In this document: in pieces, positions 8,569 to 17,379 of the stretch
Numbering within the stretch: the first letter of the stretch is position 1
Layout of the letters: each line of letters opens with the position of its first letter
Source: F1-60-MAGs027 sp044344715
GTDB lineage: Bacteria > Actinomycetota > Acidimicrobiia > Acidimicrobiales > Ilumatobacteraceae
Assembly (NCBI GenBank): GCA_044344715.1
Contig: JBIJCI010000001.1
Location: forward strand, 62,001-126,000
Reading direction: 5' to 3'
DNA: 64,000 nucleotides
The notes under the pieces: generated by a model
Databases searched by the model: none
The model's input: only the letters and a program-made list of their open reading frames with translations
What the model was told of the DNA's origin: nothing
Program-made: the position numbers and the translations under genes

Positions 8569-8850
8569 ATGAGCACGCAGACCACGGAGTCGACCGACAC
8601 TCGACGCGAACACGAGCTGCAAACCGGCGAGCCGGAGTGCGCGCACATCGTGAAGACGGACGGCGACGAGTCCGCCGCCGCGAAGGTGCTGCAGGCACGC
8701 ATCGAGGGAACGCCGATCGAGGCATTGTGCGGTCACCGATGGGTGCCCTCGCGTGATCCCAAGCAGCTACCGCTCTGCGGGAAGTGCAAGGACATCTACG
8801 ACACGTACCGGGCGTTCAACGACGGGCTCCACGAATCACCGGGTGAGTGA
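8569..8850 (+). CDS. DUF3039 family protein
   Basis: Small cytoplasmic protein of 93 aa, recognised as the actinobacterial DUF3039 family by the order CAHIVK, EGTPIEALCGHRWVPSRDPK and LCGKCKDIYD. The conserved Cys and His residues (CAH, CGH, CGKC) suggest a structural zinc site; that is inference, as the family has no established function. It starts at ATG 8569, 17 nt after the rhomboid stop. It ends 18 nt before the convergent dnaE2 stop. Confidence 0.8.
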   Translation: MSTQTTESTDTRREHELQTGEPECAHIVKTDGDESAAAKVLQARIEGTPIEALCGHRWVPSRDPKQLPLCGKCKDIYDTYRAFNDGLHESPGE

Positions 8851-8867
8851 GCCGTCGCACGGCGGTG

Positions 8868-11800
8868 TCAACGGAAGTCGCGCGAGGCCATGCGGATCGG
8901 CACCCGCAATTCGGTGAAACGCTCCCCGATCACGTTCACCACGCCCTCGGCATACTGCACGCGGCCGTGAACGAGCAATGCGCTCGCCCGACGCAACACC
9001 TCTGCGTGGCGCACCCAGCAGCCGCGGGAGCAGAGCACGTTCATCAGGCCGGTCTCATCCTCGAGGCTGAAGAATGTGGTGCCCTTGGCCGTCATCGGTC
9101 GCTGGCGGTGCGTCACCACACCGGCGATGAGCACCCGTGACTCGGGTTCGCGTCCGGCGAGTTCGGTCAGTTCGTGCGCGGTGATCACCCCGAGTTCGCG
9201 CAACGACCGGCGCAGGAAGGTGGTGGGGTGACCCTCGGGTGACACACCCGTTGCCCAGAGATCGGCGACCGCCTCCTCCACCGGCTGCATGCCGGGTAGG
9301 TGCGGCGTCGACATGGTGGTAATGCCCTGCAGCCGATCGGGCGACGATTCGACCATGGCCCCCGCGTTCCACAGCGCGGTACGTCGCGACATATCGAACG
9401 ACTCGCCGAATACACCGGCAGTGGCGAGCGCCTCGAGTTGCTTCACCGAGATACCCGGCACACGACGCACGAGATCCTCGACGTCGTTGAACGGTCGCGC
9501 CGCTTCGATACGGGCCGCGAGTTCGGCGCCGATACCCCGTACCGAACCGATGCCGAGCCGCACGGCAAGACCACCGGTCGACTGCGCGTCGGGCTCCAGC
9601 CAGGCACCCGCGCGCGAGGCGTTGATGTCGGGCGTTCGGACCACCACCCCGTGACGTCGAGCGTCCTGCACGAGCGTATGCGGGGACCAGAACCCCATCG
9701 GCTGCGAGTTGATGAGCGAGGCACAAAAGATCGCCGGCTCGTGCAGTTTGATCCACGCCGACGAGTACACGAGGTAGGCGAAACTCACGGAGTGGCTCTC
9801 GGGAAACCCGTAGTTGGCGAACGCTGCCATCTTGTCGTAGATCTCGTCGGCAACACCGCCGACGATGCCGCGCTGCGCCATGCCCTCGTACAACCGGTCG
9901 CGCAAGCGGATCATGCGCGTCCTCGAGCGCTTCGATCCCATCGCCTGACGTAGTTCGTCGGCCTGTGACGGCGTGAAACCGGCGACGTCGATTGCCATCT
10001 GCATGAGCTGTTCCTGGAAGAGCGGCACGCCGAGCGTCTTGCCGAGGCTGTTCTCGAGCAACGGATGCAGGTAGGTGACGGGCTCCTGGCCGTTGCGGCG
10101 GCGGATGTACGGGTGCACCGAACCACCCTGGATCGGACCGGGACGGATGAGCGCCACCTCGACGACGAGGTCGTAGAAACGTCGGGGCTTCAAGCGCGGC
10201 AGTGTCGACATCTGCGCGCGGGACTCCACCTGGAACACTCCGACGCTGTCGGCTCGGCACAGCATGGCGTACACCTCGTCCTCCTGCGGAATCTCCGCCA
10301 GGTCGATACGCCGACCACGGAACTCGGCGACGTAGTCGATCGCCCGGTGCAGCGCCGAGAGCATGCCGAGCCCGAGCAGGTCGAACTTGACGAGGTTCAC
10401 CGCCGCACAGTCGTCCTTGTCCCACTGCAGCACACTGCGGCCCGGCATCGTCGCCCACTCCACCGGACACACCTCGCTGACCGGACGATCACAGATCACC
10501 ATGCCACCGGAGTGAATACCTAGGTGGCGCGGTGCATCCTGCACGCGCTGCGCCAACTGCACCACCAGGTCGGGCACGGTTACCTCGCACTGCTCCCTGA
10601 CCGGGCTCCACGAGTCGAAACGGCGGCTGAAGGCGTCCTGCTCCGCGGCCGAGTACCCGAGTGCGCGCGCCATATCGCGCACCGCCGACCGGGCGCGGTA
10701 GGTGATCACGTTGGCAACCTGGGCGGCCCGCAGGCGTCCGTAGCGCCCGTACACGTACTGGATGACCTCCTCGCGACGGTCGCTCTCGATGTCGAGGTCG
10801 ATATCGGGCGGTCCGTCGCGCTCGGCGGACAGGAAACGCTCGAACAACAATCCGAGCGAGACGGCGTCGGCCTTGGTGATGCCGAGCGAGAAGCACACCG
10901 CACTATTGGCCGCGCTTCCGCGACCTTGACAGAGGATGTCGTTGCGCTCGCAGAACTGCACGATGTCCCACACGACGAGGAAGTAACCGGGAAACCCGAG
11001 CCGCTCGATCACGCCGAGTTCGTGGTCGATGGTGCGCCAGGCGCGCGAGCGCAGCGACAAGTCCTCGTGCGCGCCGAGCGGACGCTCGCCGTAGCGACGA
11101 CGCCCGCCGACTTCGACGAGTTGCCGCAGGTACTGAATCTCGCTCGAACCATCGGGGCACGGAAACGGCGGCAGGTTGGGGGCGATGAGCGACAGGTCGA
11201 ATGCGGCCGAACGGGCGATGTCGACGGCGCGATCGACCACGCCGGGATACCGGGCGAAACGGTGGTGTTGCTCCGCCGCACTACGCAGGCACGCACCCGC
11301 CGCGGGTGGAAGACGTGCGTCGAGGTCGTCGAGACTGCACCGGTTGCGCACCGCGGCAAGTGCGCACGCCAGCACGTGGTCACCCGGTGCCGCATACGAC
11401 ACGTCGTTGGTGGCCACCACGCCGACCTCGCACCGCGCGGCGAGCGCAGCGAGTGCATCGTTGCGCCATACGTCGAGCGGATCACCGTGGTTCCACACCT
11501 CGACGAGCACCCGATCACGACCGAATGCGTCGATCATCAGCCGGAGCGACTCCTGAGCCGACGACGGATCGACGCGCAGGCGGCGGGTGAGTGGTCCGTC
11601 GTGCGTGCCGGTGAGCACGAAACACTCCCCCTTCACGTGCCGCCCCAACGACTCGAGGTCGAACACCGGACGCGACTTCGACCCGCGCATCTGCCCCTCG
11701 GTGAGCGCACGCGACAGTGCGCCGTATCCCGCGGGTCCGTCGGCGATGATCACGATGTCCCCGAACGCGTCGGTACCACCGCACGACACCTCGGCGCCGA

Positions 11801-11996
11801 ACACGGTGCGAACCCCGGTTCCACGAGCCGCCTGGGCGAAACGAACCACCCCGTAGAAACCGTGTCGATCGGTGAGTGCGAGCGCACTCAGCCCGAGGTC
11901 GTCGGCAACCTCGATCAGGTGTTCGGGGGACGATGCGCCGTGCAGGAACGAGAACTGCGACCGGCAATGCAATTCGGCGTAGTTACGCGACGACAC
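8868..11996 (-). CDS. dnaE2: Error-prone DNA polymerase DnaE2
   Basis: C-family DNA polymerase for translesion synthesis, 1042 aa, the size of DnaE2 rather than replicative DnaE1 (about 1180). The N-terminal PHP domain begins SQFSFLHGASSPEHLIEVA. The catalytic aspartates of the palm are in PDIDLDIES (Asp400 and Asp402). A helix-hairpin-helix region (VRRVPGISVKQLEALA) and an OB fold (VLIAGVVTHRQRPMTAKG) follow near the C-terminus. It starts with GTG 11996 and has its own LexA box 13 nt upstream, so it is expected to be induced by DNA damage separately from imuA'. DnaE2 works with ImuA' and ImuB; ImuB recruits it to the clamp. Confidence 0.95.
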   Translation of the reverse strand: MSSRNYAELHCRSQFSFLHGASSPEHLIEVADDLGLSALALTDRHGFYGVVRFAQAARGTGVRTVFGAEVSCGGTDAFGDIVIIADGPAGYGALSRALTEGQMRGSKSRPVFDLESLGRHVKGECFVLTGTHDGPLTRRLRVDPSSAQESLRLMIDAFGRDRVLVEVWNHGDPLDVWRNDALAALAARCEVGVVATNDVSYAAPGDHVLACALAAVRNRCSLDDLDARLPPAAGACLRSAAEQHHRFARYPGVVDRAVDIARSAAFDLSLIAPNLPPFPCPDGSSEIQYLRQLVEVGGRRRYGERPLGAHEDLSLRSRAWRTIDHELGVIERLGFPGYFLVVWDIVQFCERNDILCQGRGSAANSAVCFSLGITKADAVSLGLLFERFLSAERDGPPDIDLDIESDRREEVIQYVYGRYGRLRAAQVANVITYRARSAVRDMARALGYSAAEQDAFSRRFDSWSPVREQCEVTVPDLVVQLAQRVQDAPRHLGIHSGGMVICDRPVSEVCPVEWATMPGRSVLQWDKDDCAAVNLVKFDLLGLGMLSALHRAIDYVAEFRGRRIDLAEIPQEDEVYAMLCRADSVGVFQVESRAQMSTLPRLKPRRFYDLVVEVALIRPGPIQGGSVHPYIRRRNGQEPVTYLHPLLENSLGKTLGVPLFQEQLMQMAIDVAGFTPSQADELRQAMGSKRSRTRMIRLRDRLYEGMAQRGIVGGVADEIYDKMAAFANYGFPESHSVSFAYLVYSSAWIKLHEPAIFCASLINSQPMGFWSPHTLVQDARRHGVVVRTPDINASRAGAWLEPDAQSTGGLAVRLGIGSVRGIGAELAARIEAARPFNDVEDLVRRVPGISVKQLEALATAGVFGESFDMSRRTALWNAGAMVESSPDRLQGITTMSTPHLPGMQPVEEAVADLWATGVSPEGHPTTFLRRSLRELGVITAHELTELAGREPESRVLIAGVVTHRQRPMTAKGTTFFSLEDETGLMNVLCSRGCWVRHAEVLRRASALLVHGRVQYAEGVVNVIGERFTELRVPIRMASRDFR

Positions 11997-12023
11997 TCAC
12001 TCACGATAGCGAACATACGTTCG
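11997..12023 (-). promoter_or_regulatory. LexA box and leaderless promoter of dnaE2
   Basis: CGAACATACGTTCG at 12010-12023 matches the Gram-positive/actinobacterial LexA consensus CGAACRNRYGTTCG on both strands. Immediately downstream (minus strand) is TATCGT, then 6 nt, then the GTG start of dnaE2, so the mRNA is probably leaderless. The whole site lies within the last codons of the upstream nudix gene. Confidence 0.85.
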
Positions 12024-12560
12024 TAGGGCGGCCGTAAGCCCGCCCCGCAAGCCGGGATCGGCAACGGCGAACGCCTCGTCGGGCGCGAACCACCGGGCGT
12101 CGGGACTCTCCCCCTCTCCCGGACGCGGATCATCGTCACCGGCCAGCAACACGTACCGCACGTCGAAGTGCCGGTGCCCGCGGGGACCGGGATGCACGTC
12201 GAGGTGGATGAGTTGCGGACCGTCGTGCGGATGCGCCACGTGGAGGCCGAGCTCCTCCTGCGACTCGCGCACCGCCGCGGCGGCCGGATCCTCGTCGTGC
12301 TCGATATGACCGCCGGGCTGCAACCACAGACCAAGCCGCTTGTGCACGTGCAGGGCGACACCCCGACGACCGACGACTATCGCCGAGGCCGTGACGTGAC
12401 GTACGTCGGCATGTTCGCTGAGTGGAGCCGTCAGTTGCGGCACCACGTCGAGGAACTCGGCGATGGAGTCGCGTTCCCGGTCGTCGACCGGTGTCGCTGC
12501 ACGGAAATGCGCGCACAACGATTCGACGAGTCGGACATCGTGCGGCGAGACGGCGGACAT
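11997..12560 (-). CDS. NUDIX hydrolase
   Basis: Predicted pyrophosphohydrolase of 187 aa from ATG 12560; GTG 12569 is an alternative. It contains a complete Nudix box, starting GHIEHDEDP and ending RESQEELGL, with the expected spacing Gx5Ex7REUxEExGU. The preceding strand HVTASAIVVGRRGVALH is typical of the fold. It lies between imuB and dnaE2, 28 nt after the imuB stop, so it is probably co-transcribed with the SOS genes. Its last codons encode RTYVRYRE and at the same time form the dnaE2 LexA box. A nucleotide-pool cleansing role is attractive, but the substrate is unknown. Confidence 0.85.
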   Translation of the reverse strand: MSAVSPHDVRLVESLCAHFRAATPVDDRERDSIAEFLDVVPQLTAPLSEHADVRHVTASAIVVGRRGVALHVHKRLGLWLQPGGHIEHDEDPAAAAVRESQEELGLHVAHPHDGPQLIHLDVHPGPRGHRHFDVRYVLLAGDDDPRPGEGESPDARWFAPDEAFAVADPGLRGGLTAALRTYVRYRE

Positions 12561-12588
12561 CGCAGACACGGTAGTGCTCGCTCGCGCA

Positions 12589-14168
12589 TCAGGCGTACAG
12601 CGCGGCGAGGCGCCAGACGCCACGCTCGAGCACGGCAATCGCGGCAACGACCGGACCACCCCGGCTCGTGCAGCGCATCAGCACCTGCAACCGCACCATA
12701 CGGCGTGCACGACGCGGATCCCACCACCGTTCCTCCACCGGCCACGGCCCCGCCCATGCCACAACGTCGTAGCGACGCGCACCAATGCACACCACCGAGG
12801 GACCACCGCTCATCGCATGCCGTGCGTCGACCGCGATGCAACGCCCGCCTGCATCGAGCACCCCGATTTCGGGGGCATCGGACGACGAATCGAACACCAA
12901 CGTCGGTGCGGGTGACGGCAACGCACCGCTCCATTCGCCCGCTGCAGCATCGAACACGGCGCCCCTCGTGCGCCGCTCCACATCGACCGCGTCGCTGCGC
13001 ACGAACTCGAACGATCGTGCCGGGTCGCGGTCGCCGCGCCACGCCGGCACGGTGACCGACCCTGCTCCGATCATGTCGGCGATCCGACGCATGGCGCGCT
13101 GGGCGTGCCGATCGCCGTCACGCTCGCCACCCCACAGTGCCGCCTGGCGTCCCGCATCGACGACGACCTGCTCGGGCGACAACCGAACCGAAACGACACC
13201 GCTGGTCGGCGCAGCATGGGCGATCCATGCGTCGAGTTGCCAACGCAGGCTCTCGACGATTGCACGATCGGTGAAACCATCGGATCGGTACCACATCCGT
13301 TCGGTGCGCTCACCGTGGTCGGACTCGACGAGGATGTGCAGGCGGACCACCGCCAACCCGAGTGCGCGCAGATGATCCACCAATCCAGCGGAGAGTCCGG
13401 TGGCCGCCGACACCACCGCATCGCGCGATTCGACCGGTTCGTCGAACTGCAGGAGTCGTACCCGTTCGGGGGTTGGTGCCACGACGAGCGGCGGGTGGCG
13501 GTCGAGCCCACGCGACAAACGCGAGAGATCACGACCGAAGGCACCGAACCGTGCGATCACATCCGCTTCCGACAACGCGGCGACGTCACCGAAGCGGTAG
13601 AGACCGAGTCGCTCCAAGAGCGACACGATGTCGCGGTACGACGCAACGTTTCCGACACCGGGAACTCCCGCCCCCACCGTGCCGATCACCCCGACGCAGT
13701 CGACCAGAGCGCGCACCGACGAGGTGGCGAGCCAGTGTGCCGATGCCGCAACGGGCACGACGAGGGGCTCACCCGACCGGATGGCATGGTGCGACGCAAT
13801 GCCCGCGGCGAGGCGACCATCGGCGATACCGACACCGAATACTGCCAGTGACTCGTCGACCACCAATCCCCGCGCGGCGGCAATCATCGTGCGCACGGCA
13901 TCGTGCACCGCCGTATGCATGATGCCGGCGAGCCGGTCGTCGCCACCGACATAACGCGACGGGCCGCGCGTGGCAACGATGATGACCCCCGGTGAGGCAA
14001 CCTCGACGAGTGGCGCATATGCGACGACCGCCTGCACGATCGTCTCGAAGGCACTGCGTGCACTGCAACCGAGCGCTGCCGAATACTCCGACCAGCGGGG
14101 AAAGTGGACGACTACGACGCGGGTAGGGGAAAGTGGACGACTACGACGCGGGTTGGGGCATCGGGCAT
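12589..14168 (-). pseudogene. imuB: ImuB, inactive Y-family polymerase homologue, frameshifted by a tandem duplication
   Basis: ImuB is a catalytically dead Y-family polymerase that bridges the beta clamp, ImuA' and DnaE2. The expected start is ATG 14168, giving MPDAPTRVVVVHFP, but a duplication of period 29 then forces a stop at LPAS. The rest of the protein, from a second copy of TRVVVVHFP into RWSEYS, runs on in another frame to 12589. Removing one copy restores a 516-aa protein of normal family length. The usual acidic catalytic residues are absent, as expected for ImuB (HFPRW in place of the DMDAFF-like motif). QAALWG near residue 390 matches the ImuB clamp-binding motif type. A weaker in-frame GTG at 14037 would lose the first core strand. 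Sequencing or assembly error cannot be excluded. Confidence 0.82.
14097..14154. repeat. 29-bp-period tandem duplication at the imuA'/imuB junction
   Basis: Two identical 28-bp units (14097-14124 and 14126-14153), separated by one base so that the period is 29, are followed by a further GGGG at 14155-14158 that begins a third unit. The unit covers the imuA' stop codon and the imuB codons for TRVVVVHFP. Because 29 is not a multiple of 3, it shifts the imuB frame but leaves the imuA' reading frame untouched. Short GGGG microhomology at the borders fits slippage. Confidence 0.93.
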
Positions 14169-14782
14169 GGCAGCGTGACCGTCCCTTCGCGCGGCGACGG
14201 ACAACGTCGACCGTCGACACGCATCCGCACCGTGCGCTGCGTGATGTGCGACCCGCCGTGTTCGATGCCCGACCACGACACCGTGTCGGCATGCACGTCG
14301 AGATCGGATGCGAACACGCTCGCCGAACCGAGCGCCGGCAACGCAGGAAGATCGACCGCGATGAGCACCGACTGTCGGGCGAGGATGCGCGACTGCAAAC
14401 GCCGTGCATCGTGCGCACTCAACGTGGGGGGTGCGGCAACGATGAGCACGTCGAACCCCTCGACCAGTGCGGCGGCCGTCGTGACCCATTCGCGGCTGGC
14501 GCGGGGAGGTTGCACGAGCACGATGCGCTCGATGGCGACACCCGCCTCGATCGCCGCGGTGACACCGAGGTTGGGCACACCCACGACCGCCAACCACGAG
14601 CCGGAACGGGTGGCGGCGGCGGAGAGGGCGAGCGCCGTGGTCAATGCGGCATCACCCGTGCAGCCGACGGTGCGGCCACGGACGAGACCGCCGTCGACGA
14701 AGAGCGAGGCCAATGGTGCCGTAACGGGTAAGGGGGCACGCACGATCGGGGTGCCGAGGCGGGTGCGGAGTTCGGTAGTCAC
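14141..14782 (-). CDS. imuA': ImuA'-like RecA-fold protein of the SOS mutasome
   Basis: 213-aa protein with a RecA-like core. A degenerate nucleotide-loop region GCTGDAALTTALALSAAA (residues about 40-57) is followed by WLAVVGVPNLGVTAAIEAGV and FDVLIVAAPP. This order and its position before imuB identify the actinobacterial ImuA' (Rv3395c-like) protein, which interacts with ImuB and DnaE2 in damage-induced mutagenesis. Starts at GTG 14782 with a LexA box 13 nt upstream. The stop lies inside the first unit of the tandem duplication, and the natural imuB start (14168) overlaps it by 28 nt. The Walker A motif is incomplete (no GKT), so ATP hydrolysis is doubtful. Confidence 0.82.
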   Translation of the reverse strand: MTTELRTRLGTPIVRAPLPVTAPLASLFVDGGLVRGRTVGCTGDAALTTALALSAAATRSGSWLAVVGVPNLGVTAAIEAGVAIERIVLVQPPRASREWVTTAAALVEGFDVLIVAAPPTLSAHDARRLQSRILARQSVLIAVDLPALPALGSASVFASDLDVHADTVSWSGIEHGGSHITQRTVRMRVDGRRCPSPREGTVTLPCPMPQPAS

Positions 14783-14809
14783 CCCCTCACCATAGCGAAC
14801 AGGTGTTCG
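14783..14809 (-). promoter_or_regulatory. LexA box and leaderless promoter of imuA'-imuB
   Basis: CGAACAGGTGTTCG at 14796-14809 matches CGAACRNRYGTTCG exactly. As at dnaE2, the box is followed by TATGGT, 6 nt and GTG, so the distance from box to start codon is the same 13 nt. LexA bound here would cover the spacer just upstream of the -10 element. Confidence 0.87.
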
Positions 14810-14828
14810 CCCCCATTATGGGAAGGGA

Positions 14829-16418
14829 TTACTCCAGGTGGAGCAGGCCGTAAACGATCGACTCCTCGAGCGCACGCCAGGAGGCCTCGATGATGTTCGG
14901 CGAGACGCCGATCGTGGTCCAGGTGCGGTCCCCGTCGGTGGCGTCGATGAGTACGCGCGTCACGGCCCCCGTTGCCGACGACGAGTCGAGGATGCGCACC
15001 TTGTAGTCGGTGAGGTGCACGCGCGAGAGCTGCGGATATTGCTTCAGGAGGCAGGCGCGCAACGCCGTGTCGATCGCATTGACCGGGCCGTTGCCCTCGG
15101 AGGTGTACACCTCGCGCTTCTCCCCGATCCACACCTTCACGGTGGCCTCGGTGGTGAATGCGCCGTTGGTCGACTCGTCGGTGATGACGCGCATCGACTC
15201 GACGCCGAAGAACTCCTGCTGCCAGCCGGTGGCGCGGCGCATCAACAACTCGAGCGATGCATCGGCCGCCTCGAAGTGGTAGCCCTCGAACTCGAGGCGC
15301 TTCAGTTCGTCGAGGATCGAGCTCAACACGGCACCGTCGACCTTCAACTTCAGGTCCTCGGCCTTCATCGCGATGGTGGCGCGACCAGCCATCTCCGACA
15401 CGAGGAAGCGGGTGCCGTTGCCGACCAGGTCGGGCGAGACGTGCTCGTATGCATCCTTGGCACGGGCGATGGCCGACACGTGCAGGCCGGCCTTGTGCGC
15501 GAAGGCGGATGCGCCGACGTACGGCGCCTGCGGGTTGAGCGGACGATTGAGCACCTCTGCCACGTGGTTGCTGACCGCGGTCAAGCGCTCGAGGCGGCCC
15601 TCGGGCAGGCACTCGAAGCCCATCTTCAGCTGCAGGTTGGGAATGATCGTGGTGAGGTTGGTGTTGCCCGTGCGCTCACCGAGACCGTTCAACGTGCCCT
15701 GCACGTGGCGCACGCCGGCGCGCACCGCCGCCAACGAATTGGCAACCGCACAGCCGGTGTCGTCGTGGCAGTGGATGCCGATGATTGCGTCGTTGCCGAC
15801 GTGCCCGGAAACCGCAGCGACGATGGATTCCACCTCGTGCGGCAGCGAACCACCGTTGGTGTCGCACAACACCAGGTGCGTCGCCCCGTTGACCACCGCG
15901 GCCTCGAGGATGCGCAGCGAGAACTCGGGGTTGCGCTTGTAGCCATCGAAGAAGTGCTCGAGGTCGACCATGACCATGCGGCCGTGACCGTCGAGGTACT
16001 TGACCGAGTCGGCAACCATCGCCACACCCTCGTCGAGCGTGGTCTGCAGCGCGGTTTCGACGTGGTAGTCCCAGCTCTTGGCCACGATGCAAACGGCACT
16101 CGTCTCGGCATTGATCAGGTTGCGCAGCGTGGCGTCGTCGTCGACCTTGCCGGCGGGGCGACGGGTGCTACCGAAGGCCACGAGGCGCGACGTGCCGAGC
16201 TTCAGTTCGCGCTTGGCGCGGGCGAAGAACTCCTCGTCCTTGGGGTTGGCGCCGGGCCAGCCGCCCTCGATGTAGTGCACGCCGAGATGGTCGAGCTGTT
16301 CGGCGATGCGCAGCTTGTCGACCACGCTCGCCGACACGCCCTCCACCTGCATCCCATCGCGCAACGTGGTGTCGAACACCTCGACGTGGTTGGCGGGAAG
16401 CACGAGTCGGGCGGTCAC
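14829..16418 (-). CDS. cimA: (R)-citramalate synthase
   Basis: Condenses pyruvate and acetyl-CoA to (R)-citramalate, the first step of the threonine-independent route to 2-oxobutyrate and isoleucine. The TIM-barrel domain carries the DRE-TIM motif FDTTLRDGMQ (Asp16, Arg20, Asp21), the metal-binding HCHDD and LNGLGERTGN. A LeuA-type regulatory dimer domain occupies the last 120 residues (EVYTSEGNGPVNAID). The 529-aa length and YIEGGWPGANPKD point to CimA rather than LeuA; a separate leuA lies at 26.6 kb. It is followed on its strand by imuA', which has its own promoter, and preceded 18 nt away by ilvE. Confidence 0.92.
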   Translation of the reverse strand: MTARLVLPANHVEVFDTTLRDGMQVEGVSASVVDKLRIAEQLDHLGVHYIEGGWPGANPKDEEFFARAKRELKLGTSRLVAFGSTRRPAGKVDDDATLRNLINAETSAVCIVAKSWDYHVETALQTTLDEGVAMVADSVKYLDGHGRMVMVDLEHFFDGYKRNPEFSLRILEAAVVNGATHLVLCDTNGGSLPHEVESIVAAVSGHVGNDAIIGIHCHDDTGCAVANSLAAVRAGVRHVQGTLNGLGERTGNTNLTTIIPNLQLKMGFECLPEGRLERLTAVSNHVAEVLNRPLNPQAPYVGASAFAHKAGLHVSAIARAKDAYEHVSPDLVGNGTRFLVSEMAGRATIAMKAEDLKLKVDGAVLSSILDELKRLEFEGYHFEAADASLELLMRRATGWQQEFFGVESMRVITDESTNGAFTTEATVKVWIGEKREVYTSEGNGPVNAIDTALRACLLKQYPQLSRVHLTDYKVRILDSSSATGAVTRVLIDATDGDRTWTTIGVSPNIIEASWRALEESIVYGLLHLE

Positions 16419-16436
16419 GGGGCTACGACGGTTTCC

Positions 16437-17351
16437 CTACGCGAGCTCGCACCAGTGGGCGTACTTCTTTTCTTGTCCGCGTACTGCGCGGGCATACATC
16501 GCCGCGATTGCGCGGGTCTTCGGACCGGGGCACGGAAGTTCGCGCTCGTCCACCGAACGCACGGAACCGACTTCGGCGGCCGTTCCGCAGGCGAACACTT
16601 CCTCGGCGATGTACAGGTCACTGCGGGCGATGTTGTCGACCCGGATGTCGTAACCGAGGTCGCGCGCGATCGTCATGACGCTGTTTTGCGTGATGCCCTC
16701 GAGCGCACCGGCCGAGATCGGCGGTGTGAGGATCACGCCGTTGCGCACGACGAAGATGTTCTCGCCCGTGCACTCGGCGACGAGACCATCCGGCGCGAGC
16801 ATGATCGCTTCGTCGTAGCCGGCCTTCAAGGCTTCGACCTTGGCCAACGACGAGTTGACGTGGTTGCCGACGGTCTTGGCGGCTGGCGGCATCGTGTTGT
16901 GGTCGTGGCGGGTCCACGACGAGATCTTCATTCGCACGCCCTTTTCGACCGCGTCGTCACCGAGGTATGCACCCCACGGCCAGCATGCGATGGCGACATC
17001 CACCTTGCACGGCAGGGTGTTGAGCCCCATCTCGCCGTAGCCGTAGTACGCGAGTGGCCGGACGTAGCACGACTTCAAGCCCGTCGAACGCACCGTGGCC
17101 TTGGTGGCTTCCACCAGTTCCTCCACCGAGTACGGCATCGGCATTCCCATGATCTTGGCGCTGTTGTGCAGCCGCACGATGTGGTCGGTGAGGCGGAACA
17201 CCGCCGGCCCCTCGGCGGTTTCGTAGGCGCGGATTCCCTCGAACACACCGGTGCCGTAATGCAGGGTGTGGGTGAGCACGTGCACCTTTGCCTCGGCCCA
17301 ATCGACGAGGTTTCCGTTCATCCAGATCTTCGGTGTCGTCGTGATCGGCAT
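16437..17351 (-). CDS. ilvE: Branched-chain amino acid aminotransferase
   Basis: PLP fold-type IV transaminase that makes leucine, isoleucine and valine from their 2-oxo acids with glutamate. 304 aa from ATG 17351, with a good ribosome site (GAGGAG, 6 nt upstream); an upstream extension of the frame is not supported. The PLP lysine is Lys159 in AAKTVGNHV, the same position as in the E. coli enzyme. YGTGVFEGIRAYE near the N-terminus and ECTGENIFVV are further family marks. It lies between leuB (28 nt) and cimA (18 nt) in one minus-strand operon. Confidence 0.94.
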   Translation of the reverse strand: MPITTTPKIWMNGNLVDWAEAKVHVLTHTLHYGTGVFEGIRAYETAEGPAVFRLTDHIVRLHNSAKIMGMPMPYSVEELVEATKATVRSTGLKSCYVRPLAYYGYGEMGLNTLPCKVDVAIACWPWGAYLGDDAVEKGVRMKISSWTRHDHNTMPPAAKTVGNHVNSSLAKVEALKAGYDEAIMLAPDGLVAECTGENIFVVRNGVILTPPISAGALEGITQNSVMTIARDLGYDIRVDNIARSDLYIAEEVFACGTAAEVGSVRSVDERELPCPGPKTRAIAAMYARAVRGQEKKYAHWCELA

Positions 17352-17379
17352 CGTGACTCCTCGCGGTGTCCTCTTGACG

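Noticed and set aside
10524..12026. Plus-strand open frame of 500 codons inside dnaE2
   Set aside because: A shadow of dnaE2, with no recognisable protein features and no start signal.
14097..14158. Tandem repeat considered as a CRISPR or VNTR array
   Set aside because: Only two full units and no spacers; it is a local duplication within coding sequence.
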